A stretch of DNA of 64,000 bases from Streptomyces sp. SID12501 (GTDB lineage Bacteria; Actinomycetota; Actinomycetes; Streptomycetales; Streptomycetaceae). A program made the translations under genes and the position numbers. The notes below the pieces were generated by a model. That model did no database searches, was not told where the DNA came from, and saw only the letters and a program-made list of their open reading frames with translations. The stretch lies in assembly GCF_010550245.1 (NCBI RefSeq), contig NZ_JAAGLU010000003.1, positions 300,521 to 364,520 of the forward strand, read 5' to 3'. Below, in pieces: positions 33,328 through 41,873 of this stretch. Every line of letters starts with the position of its first letter. Position 1 is the stretch's first letter.

Positions 33328-33882
33328 TCAGCGGGCGTCCGCCTCGGGATCCGGGCGCGGGAGTTCGTCGAGGTCGAGGGTGAAGGTGCGGCCGTCGGCC
33401 AGGGGGATGGGGAGCTTGCCCGTGCCGTACTTGTGGGTGTGTGCGGCGATGTAACCGGTGGCGGTCGGCTGGGTGTGAAGGACGACTTCCTGGGTGTAAG
33501 GGTCTACGACCAGGTAGACGGGGATGCCGTAGCGGCCGTACTTCGCGGTGCAGTCGTCGTAGTCCTTGCGCGCGGAGGAGGTCGAGACGACCTCGGAGAT
33601 CAGCAGGACGTCCTCGAAGCTGTAGCGCTTGCCTTCCTTGCGTGCGTCCTCGCGCAGGATGGCCAGGTCAGGGGCGGAGTTCTCGTCGGCGGGGAAGTCG
33701 ATATAGACGTCGGAGGTGACCTTCGCGTGACGGCCGAGAGCGTGAGCGGTGTCGATCTGCATCGACTTGATGGTGCTGGAGTGCTCTTCGCTCTGCGGGG
33801 TCATGATCACCTTTCCGTCGGCCCCGAACAGGACCGTGTACCCCTTCGGGAACTCAATGTGCACGATCGCGTCGACGCTCAT
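33328..33882 (-). CDS. Uma2 family (DUF820) PD-(D/E)XK-like protein
   Basis: The 184 residues include SAPDLAILRE, then LLISEVVSTSSARKDYDDCTAKYGRYGIPVYLVVDPYTQEVVLH. These give the E-V-S-x(6)-D-x(4)K-Y-Y-GIP-YL-VD signature of Uma2 proteins, predicted restriction-like nucleases spread widely in Streptomyces and cyanobacteria. The N-terminus is slightly short compared with the related protein at 63223-63837. Role unknown. Confidence 0.88.
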   Translation of the reverse strand: MSVDAIVHIEFPKGYTVLFGADGKVIMTPQSEEHSSTIKSMQIDTAHALGRHAKVTSDVYIDFPADENSAPDLAILREDARKEGKRYSFEDVLLISEVVSTSSARKDYDDCTAKYGRYGIPVYLVVDPYTQEVVLHTQPTATGYIAAHTHKYGTGKLPIPLADGRTFTLDLDELPRPDPEADAR

Positions 33883-34058
33883 GGACGGCTCCTTCCCGTG
33901 TGCGATCAGGATACGACGGACAATGCCGCGTCACCGAGCCCGTCGGTACGGCCGGCAGACCGGTCCGGACAGGTTGTGCGGCCCGCTCACCGCCGGTGGC
34001 GGAGATCCGCAGCGGGGCCTGTCGCACGACATGGGAATAGGTAGGCCAACAAGGCGTC

Positions 34059-34493
34059 GCCTGGGTCACATCCGCCCCGGACCTGGTCACGGCCGTACGT
34101 TCGGCGAAGCAGTTCCTGACGTACGTGGCGTCCGGCCCGTCCCAGTACGCGGTGGCGGAGGCACTGGCGCTCCCGGACACGTACTTCGAGGCGTTCCGCG
34201 AGGACATGCGGGTCAAGCCGGACCTGTTGTCCGCAGGGCTCACGGAGGCAGGCTTCAAAGTGTTCCGGCCCTCGGGCACGTACTTCATCACCACCGACAT
34301 CCGCCCCCTCGGCGAGACGGACGGCTTCGCCTTCTGCCGTGCCCTGCCGGAACGGGCGGGCGTGGTCGCGATCCCTAACGCGGTCTTCTACGACCACCGG
34401 GAAGAGGGCGCCCCCTTCGTACGGTTCGCGTTCTGCAAGCGGACATCTGTGCTGGAGGAGGCGGTGACCCGGCTCAAGATGCTCGGGGGTTAG
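34059..34493 (+). pseudogene. 3' remnant of a second aminotransferase gene
   Basis: The frame reads AWVTSAPDLVTAVRSAKQFL to a TAG at 34493. It aligns without gaps to residues from GWVTSTPDL onward of the aminotransferase at 30750-31931 (433 bases each, roughly 80% identical by eye). The first two thirds, including the catalytic lysine, are missing, and the homology starts abruptly at about 34059. It cannot make an active enzyme. Confidence 0.85.
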
Positions 34494-34585
34494 CGGACAG
34501 CGGCGTACGGGGGAGGCTGGAGCGATGTCGCGCGGTACGGGTACGTACCCGTACCGCGCCTGGTGAGTGAAGAGGAGCATGCGTC

Positions 34586-34681
34586 ATGCCCGACGCCAAC
34601 GTCCGTATCCCCGCCGAGCACGAGCAGGCCGAACTGGACGCCGAACTGGACCGAGGTATGAGCGAAGCGGGTGCCGCGTGA
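34586..34681 (+). pseudogene. Remnant of an antitoxin-like gene
   Basis: This 31-residue frame (MPDANVRIPAEHEQAELDAE, ending AGAA) is preceded by GAGGAG. Its TGA overlaps the GTG of the next short frame. The size and overlap are those of an antitoxin gene that has lost its middle. Confidence 0.4.
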
Positions 34682-34758
34682 CCCGTGACGTGCATGTGTT
34701 CCTCGACGAGAGCGCGATGGTGGCGCTGGGCGAGGTGACGCCCTGGCCTCCCGACTGA
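34678..34758 (+). pseudogene. Truncated PIN-like toxin N-terminus
   Basis: VTRDVHVFLDESAMVALGEV matches the start of small PIN-like ribonuclease toxins (first acidic residue in FLDESA), but a stop follows after 26 residues. With the frame before it, it forms a decayed toxin-antitoxin pair. Confidence 0.45.
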
Positions 34759-34768
34759 TCCATCGCGC

Positions 34769-34936
34769 TCACGCCGAGCCGGGCTGGTTCCTGTTCCGTA
34801 CCGGCTCCACCTGGTGGACCAGTGGTGCTCCGGCGGCCCTGCCCTTCAGCCACGACGTGAGAGTCGACTGCGGGATCTCAAGGTGGGAGGCCGTCTCCGT
34901 GGGCGTCAGCAGCCCGTCCTGGAACCTGTCGACCAT
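34769..34936 (-). pseudogene. Truncated DUF433-type antitoxin-like DNA-binding protein
   Basis: Starting at 34936 behind GAGGAGGTGGGC, the frame reads LLTPTETASHLEIPQSTLTS then WLKGRAAGAPLVHQV. This is the winged-helix N-terminus of DUF433 proteins, which pair with PIN-like toxins. It ends after 55 residues, before the DUF433 domain proper. It may still bind DNA. Confidence 0.5.
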
Positions 34937-35020
34937 GCCCACCTCCTCTTGACGCTGAGTCTCGCATCGCCGCACATCAAGGCTTCGACCTACGGGCGGA
35001 CCACATGCCCGGCCACCGGC

Positions 35021-35977
35021 TCAGCCGGCCGCACGGAGACGGTTCCCGGACCGGCAGTCCCGGCAACGTCCGGGTTCCGCCGCGCGGAACGCCCGGTCGC
35101 AACCGTCGCAGTTCTGCATGAGCGCGATCGCCGGACGCACTGAGGCATCTGTGCTTCTGGCCAGTGCGGGCACGGCAAGCGGAGTCTCCTTGAGCCGGTA
35201 GGCGAGGATGCCCGCCGGGCGGGTCAGGAAGGTGTCCGGGAGCCGTGCGGTGAGGTGGTCCGTGATGTGTGTGGGCAGGATGCCTGCCGCGAGCCACCGG
35301 GTGACCGCAGGGGCAAGGCGGGCGGCTTCCTGGGCGGTCAGGGCAAGGCGGGGGTCGATGCGGCGCAGGGCGGCGAGTACGGCGATGGCCTGCGGGTCGG
35401 CCTCGGTGTCGATGTAGGTGTCGGTGTCGGTGTCGGTGTTGGCGAGCGGGATCGGTGTCTCCGGCTCGGCCACGGCTTGTACGGGCACGGCCACCGTTTC
35501 CTCCGCAGGCGCAGGCTCGGGCGCAGGTGAGACAGCGGCGGCGGCGGCCTGCCTTCGGGGCCGAGGCGGCTCGGGTGGCTCGGGTGGCTCGGGAGGCCCG
35601 TCCGGATCCGGATCCACGCCCGGATCGCTGCCCGGGACGTCGTAGAAGTACGTCCGGGTACGGATCTGGCCGGTGGACAGTCGCTCGCGGCGGCGCTCCA
35701 GGTATCCGGCCGCTTCGAGTTCCCTGAGTGCCCGTGAGATGAGGATCTCGCCCTCGCTGAAGTGCGCGCACAGGGTGGTGATGGTCACGGAGGAGCGGTC
35801 GGGCAGGGAGGCGATGTACGCCGCGACACCGACCGTGACCGCGCTGCCGCGTCGCTGGGCGAGGGCGTTGGAGATCACCGTGAAGTCGGCCGTGAGGCGG
35901 GTACGGACATGGATCACGCCGGAGGTCGGTGCTCCGGCGTCGGCGCGCAGGCGCGCGTTAGACTGCGAGTTAGCCAT
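35021..35977 (-). CDS. Helix-turn-helix protein with acidic/Pro linker and C-terminal zinc ribbon
   Basis: This protein of about 318 residues starts at 35977 (MANSQSNARLRAD). A winged helix-turn-helix at about 15-110 (SVTITTLCAHFSEGEILISR then ALRELEAAGYLERRRERL) is followed by a linker with PPEPPEPPEPP and DTDTDTYIDTEAD, both from in-register DNA repeats. A helical domain (about 210-280) follows, and the C-terminal CDGC...CRDC fits a zinc ribbon. This layout is frequent in Streptomyces accessory DNA; the target is unknown. The upstream Shine-Dalgarno is weak. Confidence 0.7.
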   Translation of the reverse strand: MANSQSNARLRADAGAPTSGVIHVRTRLTADFTVISNALAQRRGSAVTVGVAAYIASLPDRSSVTITTLCAHFSEGEILISRALRELEAAGYLERRRERLSTGQIRTRTYFYDVPGSDPGVDPDPDGPPEPPEPPEPPRPRRQAAAAAVSPAPEPAPAEETVAVPVQAVAEPETPIPLANTDTDTDTYIDTEADPQAIAVLAALRRIDPRLALTAQEAARLAPAVTRWLAAGILPTHITDHLTARLPDTFLTRPAGILAYRLKETPLAVPALARSTDASVRPAIALMQNCDGCDRAFRAAEPGRCRDCRSGNRLRAAG

Positions 35978-36449
35978 TGGGAAGGTGTTCGCTTCCTGGT
36001 TGGTCAGGCCCTCGTTCGGGACGGGAATCCCGGCGGGGGCCGTTTCTGTTTTCGGTTGTCGCGGCGAACGTAACCGCCCGCATCCCGCCCCCGCAAGCCG
36101 GTCACTCGTACGGGTGACGCGGGCCTCGCGGCCGGGGAGGGAGGGTGGGTGGGTAGTTCTTTCCCCAGTATTTTTCCCCGGTTCTTTGGGGAGGCCAGTG
36201 GCCCACCGGACCCTCGCGGACAAGGGCCCGGTGAGCCCGTACGACGGACGGCGACCGGGGCCCGGCGGCCTCAGAGGCGGTGGCGGCCGGCCTTCAACTC
36301 ACCTATGAACGTTGCCCAGGAGGCGTCCAGGCGATCGTCTCCCGCCTGATTGCTGTGGGCGCCTCGGCGGCCCGTGGGCAAGACGGTTTGGGCGGAGTGC
36401 GCTATTGAGGCACATGGCATCGGTTGATCGGTCAGCCCGGAAACGGCGA
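35978..36449. other. Intergenic region without a recognised gene
   Basis: About 470 bp. It contains a T/C-rich patch (TTCTTTCCCCAGTATTTTTC, about 36156-36175) that stands out from the surrounding GC, likely part of the promoter region of the HTH gene, and nothing else I can support. Confidence 0.4.
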
Positions 36450-36474
36450 GAGCCCGGCCTCCCCGGCCGGGCTC
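36450..36474 (-). terminator. Hairpin after the YbjN-domain gene
   Basis: Ten-base perfect arms GAGCCCGGCC (36450-36459) and 36465-36474 around TCCCC, 35 bp past the stop at 36509. Confidence 0.7.
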
Positions 36475-36508
36475 CTCCATGCACAGGCGTCAAGGCGTAG
36501 AGACAGGA

Positions 36509-37039
36509 CTACTCCGCGTCGTCCTCGGGCTTCTCGTCGGCGTCCTCGGCGTCCGGCTCCAGGCCGAGCTGCTCGACGAGCCACTTGTCGAACTCGATCG
36601 CGGCCCGCACCCAGCTCACCGTCGAGGACACGAAGTGCTCCAGGCTGACGCCCGTCCCGATCAGCATCTGCGCCTCGCCGATCAGGCGAACGGTGCCGTC
36701 GTCGTGCGTGTGGCTGTACACCTTGGGCCACAGGGTCCGCCGGTTCCAGTCGTCGATCGACTCGAGCAGCGCGGGCTTCCCCTCGATCGGGTGGGGCCGG
36801 TCGTAGAACGTCCGCACCGAGAAGACCTGCTGGTCGCCCTCACCACGGAACATGAAGTACGTACGGAACTGCTCCCACGGCGCGGCGAGGTCACCCTCGT
36901 CGTCGATGACGTACTTCAGCTCCATCTGTTCCAGGAGCTGCTTCACAAGGTCCTGATCCGGGACTACGGGGCCTGCCGGGCCTTGCTGCGGCTCGGACTG
37001 GCCCCCGAAGTTAGGGATCGAGGACGGGTCGATGGTCAT
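36509..37039 (-). CDS. YbjN-domain protein
   Basis: This 176-residue protein starts at 37039 with AGGAG upstream. YbjN/type III secretion-chaperone-like fold: DLVKQLLEQMELKYVIDDEG, YFMFRGEGDQQVFSVRTFY, then WNRRTLWPKVYSHT and LIGEAQMLIGTGVSLEHFV. The tail is strongly acidic. The position next to clpB is conserved in Streptomyces; the biochemical role is not established. Confidence 0.85.
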   Translation of the reverse strand: MTIDPSSIPNFGGQSEPQQGPAGPVVPDQDLVKQLLEQMELKYVIDDEGDLAAPWEQFRTYFMFRGEGDQQVFSVRTFYDRPHPIEGKPALLESIDDWNRRTLWPKVYSHTHDDGTVRLIGEAQMLIGTGVSLEHFVSSTVSWVRAAIEFDKWLVEQLGLEPDAEDADEKPEDDAE

Positions 37040-37190
37040 ACGTGAACACTCCTGCAGTCGTCTGGCTCGTCCGGCCATCGCTGAGACCAGACGTACGCTC
37101 CCCACCCTCTCTTGCTTCGCCCCCGACCGGCAACAGTCGCCCTCCCGCACCGGCCGGGAGCGTCCGAAAACAGCGTGCCGCAGCCAGCGA

Positions 37191-39875
37191 CTACAGCGTC
37201 TTGCCCGTGGCCGACCCCGTCGTCGGACCCGCCGTCGGTCCCTTCGCCGGTCCAGCCGCCGGTCCAGCCGCCGGTCCAGCCGCCGGACCCACGATCAGGC
37301 CCTCCCCGAACGCGTCCACCCGTACCGTGTCGCCGTCCTTCACCTCGCCCGCCAGGATCTCCTTGGCGAGGCGGTCGCCGATCGCCGTCTGGATGAGGCG
37401 GCGGAGGGGGCGGGCGCCGTACGCCGGGTCGTTGCCCTCCTCTGCGAGCCAGGCCAGGGCGGCCGGGGTGACGTCCAGCGTCAGGCGGCGCTCGGCCAGT
37501 CGCTTGGCGAGGCGGCCGATCTGGAGGCCCGCGATGCGCTCCAGTTCCTGCCCGTTCAGGGCGGAGAAGACGACCATGTCGTCCAGGCGGTTGAGGAACT
37601 CCGGCTTGAAGGAGGCCCGGACCACCTCCAGCACCTGCTGCTTCCTCACCTCCGCCGACGTCGGCGGCTCGGCCAGGCTGTGCCCACTCAGGAACTGGCT
37701 GCCGAGGTTCGACGTCAGGATCAGGATCGCGTTGCGGAAGTCGACGGTGCGGCCCTGGCCGTCCGTGAGGCGGCCGTCGTCCAGAACCTGGAGGAGGACG
37801 TCGAAGACCTCCGGGTGGGCCTTCTCCACCTCGTCCAGGAGCACCACGCTGTACGGGCGGCGCCGCACCGCTTCCGTCAGCTGGCCGCCCTCCTCGTAGC
37901 CGATGTAGCCGGGCGGGGCGCCGACGAGGCGGGCGACGCTGTGCTTCTCGCCGTACTCCGACATGTCGATGCGGACCATCGCCCGCTCGTCGTCGAAGAG
38001 GAAGTCGGCCAGCGCCTTCGCGAGTTCCGTCTTGCCGACGCCCGTCGGGCCGAGGAAGAGGAAGGAGCCGGTCGGACGGTCCGGGTCCGCGATGCCCGCG
38101 CGTGTACGTCGTACCGCGTCCGACACCGCCTGGACCGCCTCGGACTGGCCGATCAGGCGACGGCCCAACTCCTCTTCCATACGCAGGAGTTTCTGGGTCT
38201 CGCCCTCCAGGAGACGGCCGGCCGGGATACCGGTCCAGGCGCCGACCACGTCCGCGATGTCGTCGGGGCCGACCTCCTCCTTGACCATTTTGTCCCTGGA
38301 GGCCTCCACCTCGGCCTCGGAGGCCTCCTCCAAGTCCCTTTCCAGGGTGGGGATCTCGCCGTAGAGGAGTTTGGAGGCGGAGTCGAAGTCGCCGTCGCGC
38401 TGGGCCCGTTCGGCCTGGCCGCGGAGCTCGTCGAGCTTCTCCTTCAGCTCGCCGACCCGGTTGAGGGACTGCTTCTCCTTCTCCCAACGGGCCGTCAGGC
38501 CGCGCAACTCCTCCTCCTTGTCGGCGAGATCGCGGCGCAGCCGCTCCAGACGCTCGCGCGAGGCCGGGTCGGTCTCCTTCTCCAGCGCGAGTTCCTCCAT
38601 CTTCAACCGGTCGACCACGCGCTGGAGTTCGTCGATCTCGACGGGGGAACTGTCGATTTCCATCCGCAGCCTCGACGCCGCCTCGTCGACCAGGTCGATC
38701 GCCTTGTCGGGGAGGAAGCGGGAGGTGATGTAGCGGTCGGAGAGGGTCGCCGCCGCGACCAGCGCGCTGTCGGCGATGACGACCTTGTGGTGGGCCTCGT
38801 ACCGCCCCTTGAGGCCGCGCAGGATCGCGATCGTGTCCTCGACCGAGGGTTCCGCGACCAGGACCTGCTGGAAGCGGCGCTCCAGGGCGGGGTCCTTCTC
38901 GATCCGCTCGCGGTACTCGTCGAGCGTCGTCGCGCCGACCATGCGCAGTTCACCACGCGCCAGCATCGGCTTCAGCATGTTGCCGGCGTCCATCGAGGAG
39001 TCGCCGCCGGCGCCCGCGCCGACGACCGTGTGCAGTTCGTCGATGAAGGTGATGATCTGGCCGTCGGAGCCCTTGATCTCCGCCAGGACCGTCTTCAGGC
39101 GCTCCTCGAACTCACCCCGGTACTTCGCCCCGGCGACCATCGCGCCGAGGTCCAGGGAGACGAGGCGCTTGTTCTTGAGCGACTCCGGTACGTCGCCCTT
39201 GACGATGCGCTGGGCGAGGCCCTCGACGACGGCCGTCTTGCCCACGCCCGGTTCGCCGATGAGGACCGGGTTGTTCTTCGTACGGCGGGACAAAACCTGG
39301 ACGACCCGGCGGATCTCCTGGTCACGGCCGATGACCGGGTCGAGCTTGCCCTCCCGGGCCGCGGCCGTGAAATCCGTACCGAACTTCTCCAGGGCCTTGT
39401 ACTGACCCTCGGGGTCGGCTGTGGTCACGCGACGCCCTCCCCTGCTCTTCTGGAACGCGTCCAGCAGCTTCTTCGCACCGGCGCCCTGCTGGGAGAGTAC
39501 GTCCCCGGCGGGGCCGCCCTTCGCGGCGATGCCGATGAGGAGATGCTCGGTGGAGAGGTACTCGTCGCCGAGCTCCTTCGCCCGTTCGGCCGCATCGGCG
39601 ATGACCGAAAGAAGTTCCCGGCTGGGCTGCGGGGGCGCGACGGTCGAGCCGGTCACGCTGGGCAGGTTCGCGAGGACGCGCTCGGCGCCCGAGCGTACGG
39701 CCGCCTGGTCGGCCTCGACCGCGACCAGCAGGTCGACGAGGTTCTCGTTGTCCTCCCCCGCGAGCAGCGCCAGCAGCAGGTGCGCGGGAGTCAGGTCCGG
39801 GTGCCCCCCGGACACGGCCCTGCCGGTGGCCGCGTTGATCGCGTCCCGGCTCCTGTTGGTCAGTTCGGCGTCCAC
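37191..39875 (-). CDS. clpB: ClpB disaggregase (Hsp100)
   Basis: This 894-residue AAA+ chaperone works with DnaK to dissolve protein aggregates. It has an N-domain (1-150), Walker A GEPGVGKT (207-214) with [18 protein letters not shown], the middle coiled-coil (about 410-520), then the second AAA module with [36 protein letters not shown] and SNLGSQFL. The last 30 residues are GPAAGP/GPTAGP repeats encoded by 15-bp DNA repeats (37208-37300), an unusual low-complexity tail. A HAIR operator precedes it. Confidence 0.97.
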   Translation of the reverse strand: MDAELTNRSRDAINAATGRAVSGGHPDLTPAHLLLALLAGEDNENLVDLLVAVEADQAAVRSGAERVLANLPSVTGSTVAPPQPSRELLSVIADAAERAKELGDEYLSTEHLLIGIAAKGGPAGDVLSQQGAGAKKLLDAFQKSRGGRRVTTADPEGQYKALEKFGTDFTAAAREGKLDPVIGRDQEIRRVVQVLSRRTKNNPVLIGEPGVGKTAVVEGLAQRIVKGDVPESLKNKRLVSLDLGAMVAGAKYRGEFEERLKTVLAEIKGSDGQIITFIDELHTVVGAGAGGDSSMDAGNMLKPMLARGELRMVGATTLDEYRERIEKDPALERRFQQVLVAEPSVEDTIAILRGLKGRYEAHHKVVIADSALVAAATLSDRYITSRFLPDKAIDLVDEAASRLRMEIDSSPVEIDELQRVVDRLKMEELALEKETDPASRERLERLRRDLADKEEELRGLTARWEKEKQSLNRVGELKEKLDELRGQAERAQRDGDFDSASKLLYGEIPTLERDLEEASEAEVEASRDKMVKEEVGPDDIADVVGAWTGIPAGRLLEGETQKLLRMEEELGRRLIGQSEAVQAVSDAVRRTRAGIADPDRPTGSFLFLGPTGVGKTELAKALADFLFDDERAMVRIDMSEYGEKHSVARLVGAPPGYIGYEEGGQLTEAVRRRPYSVVLLDEVEKAHPEVFDVLLQVLDDGRLTDGQGRTVDFRNAILILTSNLGSQFLSGHSLAEPPTSAEVRKQQVLEVVRASFKPEFLNRLDDMVVFSALNGQELERIAGLQIGRLAKRLAERRLTLDVTPAALAWLAEEGNDPAYGARPLRRLIQTAIGDRLAKEILAGEVKDGDTVRVDAFGEGLIVGPAAGPAAGPAAGPAKGPTAGPTTGSATGKTL

Positions 39876-39932
39876 AGTCGCTGTCTCCCTTTCCTGTCCC
39901 GGTCGTTACTGACACGGCCAGCGTACACAAAG

Positions 39933-39952
39933 TTGAGTCTATTCCACTCAAG
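39933..39952. promoter_or_regulatory. HAIR element (HspR operator) upstream of clpB
   Basis: TTGAGT (39933-39938), seven bases, ACTCAAG (39946-39952) match the known HAIR consensus CTTGAGT-N7-ACTCAAG at all but the first base. HspR represses dnaK and clpB in Streptomyces, so heat induction of clpB by derepression is expected. Confidence 0.9.
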
Positions 39953-39982
39953 GTGGGAGTGGGGCGGCTGGGCAGACCAAAA

Positions 39983-40012
39983 ACCGCCCATCCTCAATGA
40001 CGGATGGGCGGT
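39983..40012 (-). terminator. Intrinsic terminator with T-run on the minus strand
   Basis: Eleven-base arms (39983-39993 / 40002-40012) are followed on the minus strand by TTTTT. It blocks read-through from the leftward genes at 40.2-40.8 kb into clpB. Confidence 0.8.
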
Positions 40013-40120
40013 GCGAGCGCAGGCGGCGGACGGCTACTTTCAGCCAAGCGAGCAAGTGCGGTACTCATGACGGAGGGCATGCGGGATGCACCCGAACTCT
40101 GACATTTCACCGGAAACAGC

Positions 40121-40157
40121 AGCGGCGTCACCGTGTTCAGGTCACGGTGACGCCGCT
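40121..40157 (-). terminator. Hairpin after the Rieske-like gene
   Basis: Perfect 15-bp arms (40121-40135 / 40143-40157) with a 7-nt loop, 46 bp past the stop of the gene at 40204. Confidence 0.75.
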
Positions 40158-40203
40158 ACTGGGGGGAAGCACCTGAGCGATCTACTGCGACGGGGGAATC
40201 GCG

Positions 40204-40557
40204 TCAGGCACTGCGGGGGGTGGCTGAGATGGTCTGCACGTCCTGGAAATCGGCGATGTCCGGGATGTCAGGGTGGTCCAGGCGGTGGTCGCGCTGGTCC
40301 AGGTTCACAAAGATCATTCCGTACCGAATCGCACACCGTACTGGCTGCGGCGCCCCCCGAGGCCGCCGCAGACACCGGTATGCCTTCACATCCTCTTCGT
40401 CGTCCCGCGTCACGACGACCGGCTCTCCGAACACGGTCACCATCAACGAGTCACCGCTGTGGGGGACGGCGGTGACCAGATCGATGAAGTGCCAGCCGGA
40501 GCGGTAGGCGGTGGCCATTTCGCGACGGAAGGAACGGTCGTCGGGGGGAGTGGTCAT
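40204..40557 (-). CDS. Small Rieske-oxygenase-like protein lacking cluster histidines
   Basis: The 117 residues resemble the N-terminus of ring-hydroxylating oxygenases: GWHFIDLVTAVPHSGDSLMV then VFGEPVVVTRDDEEDVKAY. The cluster motif is degenerate: CLRRPRGAPQPVRCAIRYG has C-x-R and C-x2-R where C-x-H and C-x2-H are required, and the spacing is shortened. IFVNLDQRD matches the strand after the Rieske domain. It should not bind a normal [2Fe-2S] cluster. It starts one base after the stop of the DSAW-peptide gene. Confidence 0.6.
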   Translation of the reverse strand: MTTPPDDRSFRREMATAYRSGWHFIDLVTAVPHSGDSLMVTVFGEPVVVTRDDEEDVKAYRCLRRPRGAPQPVRCAIRYGMIFVNLDQRDHRLDHPDIPDIADFQDVQTISATPRSA

Positions 40558-40558
40558 G

Positions 40559-40753
40559 TCAGCTCCACGCACTGTCATCCGTGGTGGCGACGGCGCTAGT
40601 GTCGTCACCGGACGCGACGGTGGCGGTTGACCGTGACCAGGCACTGTCCGCTCGAATGTCACCCTTCTCGACAGAGAGGCCACTCAGTGCCCCAAAGGCC
40701 ACAACGGCGGAGAAGGCGGCGACAAGCACCGAGCGAAGCATTCTCTTACCCAT
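40559..40753 (-). CDS. Small secreted peptide precursor with two DSAW motifs
   Basis: This 64-residue precursor has a basic start (MGKRMLR), a hydrophobic signal segment (SVLVAAFSAVVAFGALSGL), and a hydrophilic Ser/Thr/Ala/Asp tail. DSAW appears near the middle (RADSAWSRS) and at the extreme C-terminus (TDDSAWS). No cysteines. It is the first gene of a two-gene unit and is divergent from three tandem LuxR-type genes. A secreted signal or structural peptide is plausible; I do not recognise a described family. Confidence 0.7.
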   Translation of the reverse strand: MGKRMLRSVLVAAFSAVVAFGALSGLSVEKGDIRADSAWSRSTATVASGDDTSAVATTDDSAWS

Positions 40754-40889
40754 AGTCGGCTTCGTCCTCACTTGAAGGTCCCTCTTCCCCCGTCGGATAC
40801 GACGATGGCTCATTCGGGCACATCATGGCCACACAATCGATGCATCATGTTCCTGCATGTTCAGGACCCTGGGGGGTGGAGATTTCGGA

Positions 40890-41867
40890 ATGAATCGGAC
40901 TAAAGCGACACATCCCCATTCGGTGACGGAGCTGTGCGCCGATGGTAGTCGTCTCTATGCGAATGCGCTTCGCATGGGACGCGTCTCCCGCGCGGACGTG
41001 GAGTCAGCCCCGTGTCTGATGGAGTTCACTCTGCTTCACCCCGACCCGGACGACGCGACCTGGCTGCGTCCCGTGCCTCCATCGGTCGCTCTGGCCCAGC
41101 GTCTCAATCCCCTTGAGCACGAGATCACCGAGCGCAGGCGTCTGTCGATCGAGCTGGCCGACTCCTTCGAACCGTTCATGGCTCTCAGCGCCCAGGTGAC
41201 GGCGTCCACGCACTCGATCACGGTGTTGGAAGGGCTCGACCGCATCAACACCGCACTCGACCTGGCCACCGCCCAGTGCCAGAACGAGATGGTCACGGTG
41301 CAGCCGAGCCACCGCCACCCCGAGGGCAGACTCATCGCCGCCCTGGACCGCGACCGGCCGCTGATCGAGCGAGGGGTACGGATCCGGACGCTCTACCAGC
41401 ACACGGCCCGCTACAGCCCCGAGCGGCTGGCCTGGGTGGACCAGTTCACGGACGGCAAGGCCGAGTACCGCACCATCGACGAACTCGTCGAGCGTCTCAT
41501 CATCTGCGACGAGACCGTGGCTTTCATCCCCATCAGCGACGACCGTCAGGTGGCCCTGGAGCTTCGCCACCCCGGCCTCGTCCGCTACCTGGTCAAGGTC
41601 TTCGAGTTCATGTGGGGCCGCGCCGTCCCGCTGAGCGCGGGCGCCCCCTACGAAACCGCGCCCGACGGCCTCACCGACATCCAGCACTCCATCGCCAAGC
41701 TCCTCGTCGAAGGCCACGTCGACGAGGCCATCGCCCGCCGCCTCGGAATGAACGTACGCACCTGCCGCACCCACATCGCCAAGCTGGCCACCGCCCTGGG
41801 CAGCGGCAGCCGTGCGCAGCTCGGATTCCTGATCGCGCAGTCGGGAATCCTGGACCAGGAACACTGA
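40890..41867 (+). CDS. LuxR-type regulator with TrmB/PLD-like sensory domain (paralogue 1)
   Basis: This 325-residue protein starts at 40890 with GGTGGAG upstream. An N-terminal helical part (ELCADGSRLYANALRMGRVS, CLMEFTLLHPDPDD) leads into a TrmB-C/phospholipase-D-like domain (about 100-245: VLEGLDRINTALDLA, MVTVQPSH, GVRIRTLYQHTARYSPERL, IDELVERLIICDETVAFIP). The C-terminal LuxR helix-turn-helix (about 265-325) carries KLLVEGHVDEAIARRLGMNV then RTCRTHIAKLATALG. There is no receiver domain, so it is likely ligand-controlled. First of three tandem copies. Confidence 0.85.
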   Translation: MNRTKATHPHSVTELCADGSRLYANALRMGRVSRADVESAPCLMEFTLLHPDPDDATWLRPVPPSVALAQRLNPLEHEITERRRLSIELADSFEPFMALSAQVTASTHSITVLEGLDRINTALDLATAQCQNEMVTVQPSHRHPEGRLIAALDRDRPLIERGVRIRTLYQHTARYSPERLAWVDQFTDGKAEYRTIDELVERLIICDETVAFIPISDDRQVALELRHPGLVRYLVKVFEFMWGRAVPLSAGAPYETAPDGLTDIQHSIAKLLVEGHVDEAIARRLGMNVRTCRTHIAKLATALGSGSRAQLGFLIAQSGILDQEH

Positions 41868-41873
41868 GGGCAA

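Noticed and set aside
35409..35440. Hexanucleotide GTCGGT tract as a phase-variable repeat
   Set aside because: The unit is six bases, so slippage would not shift frame, and it lies in a disordered linker; ordinary expansion is enough.
37032..40070. 1012-codon plus-strand open frame opposite clpB
   Set aside because: Mirror of the clpB coding frame with no motifs.
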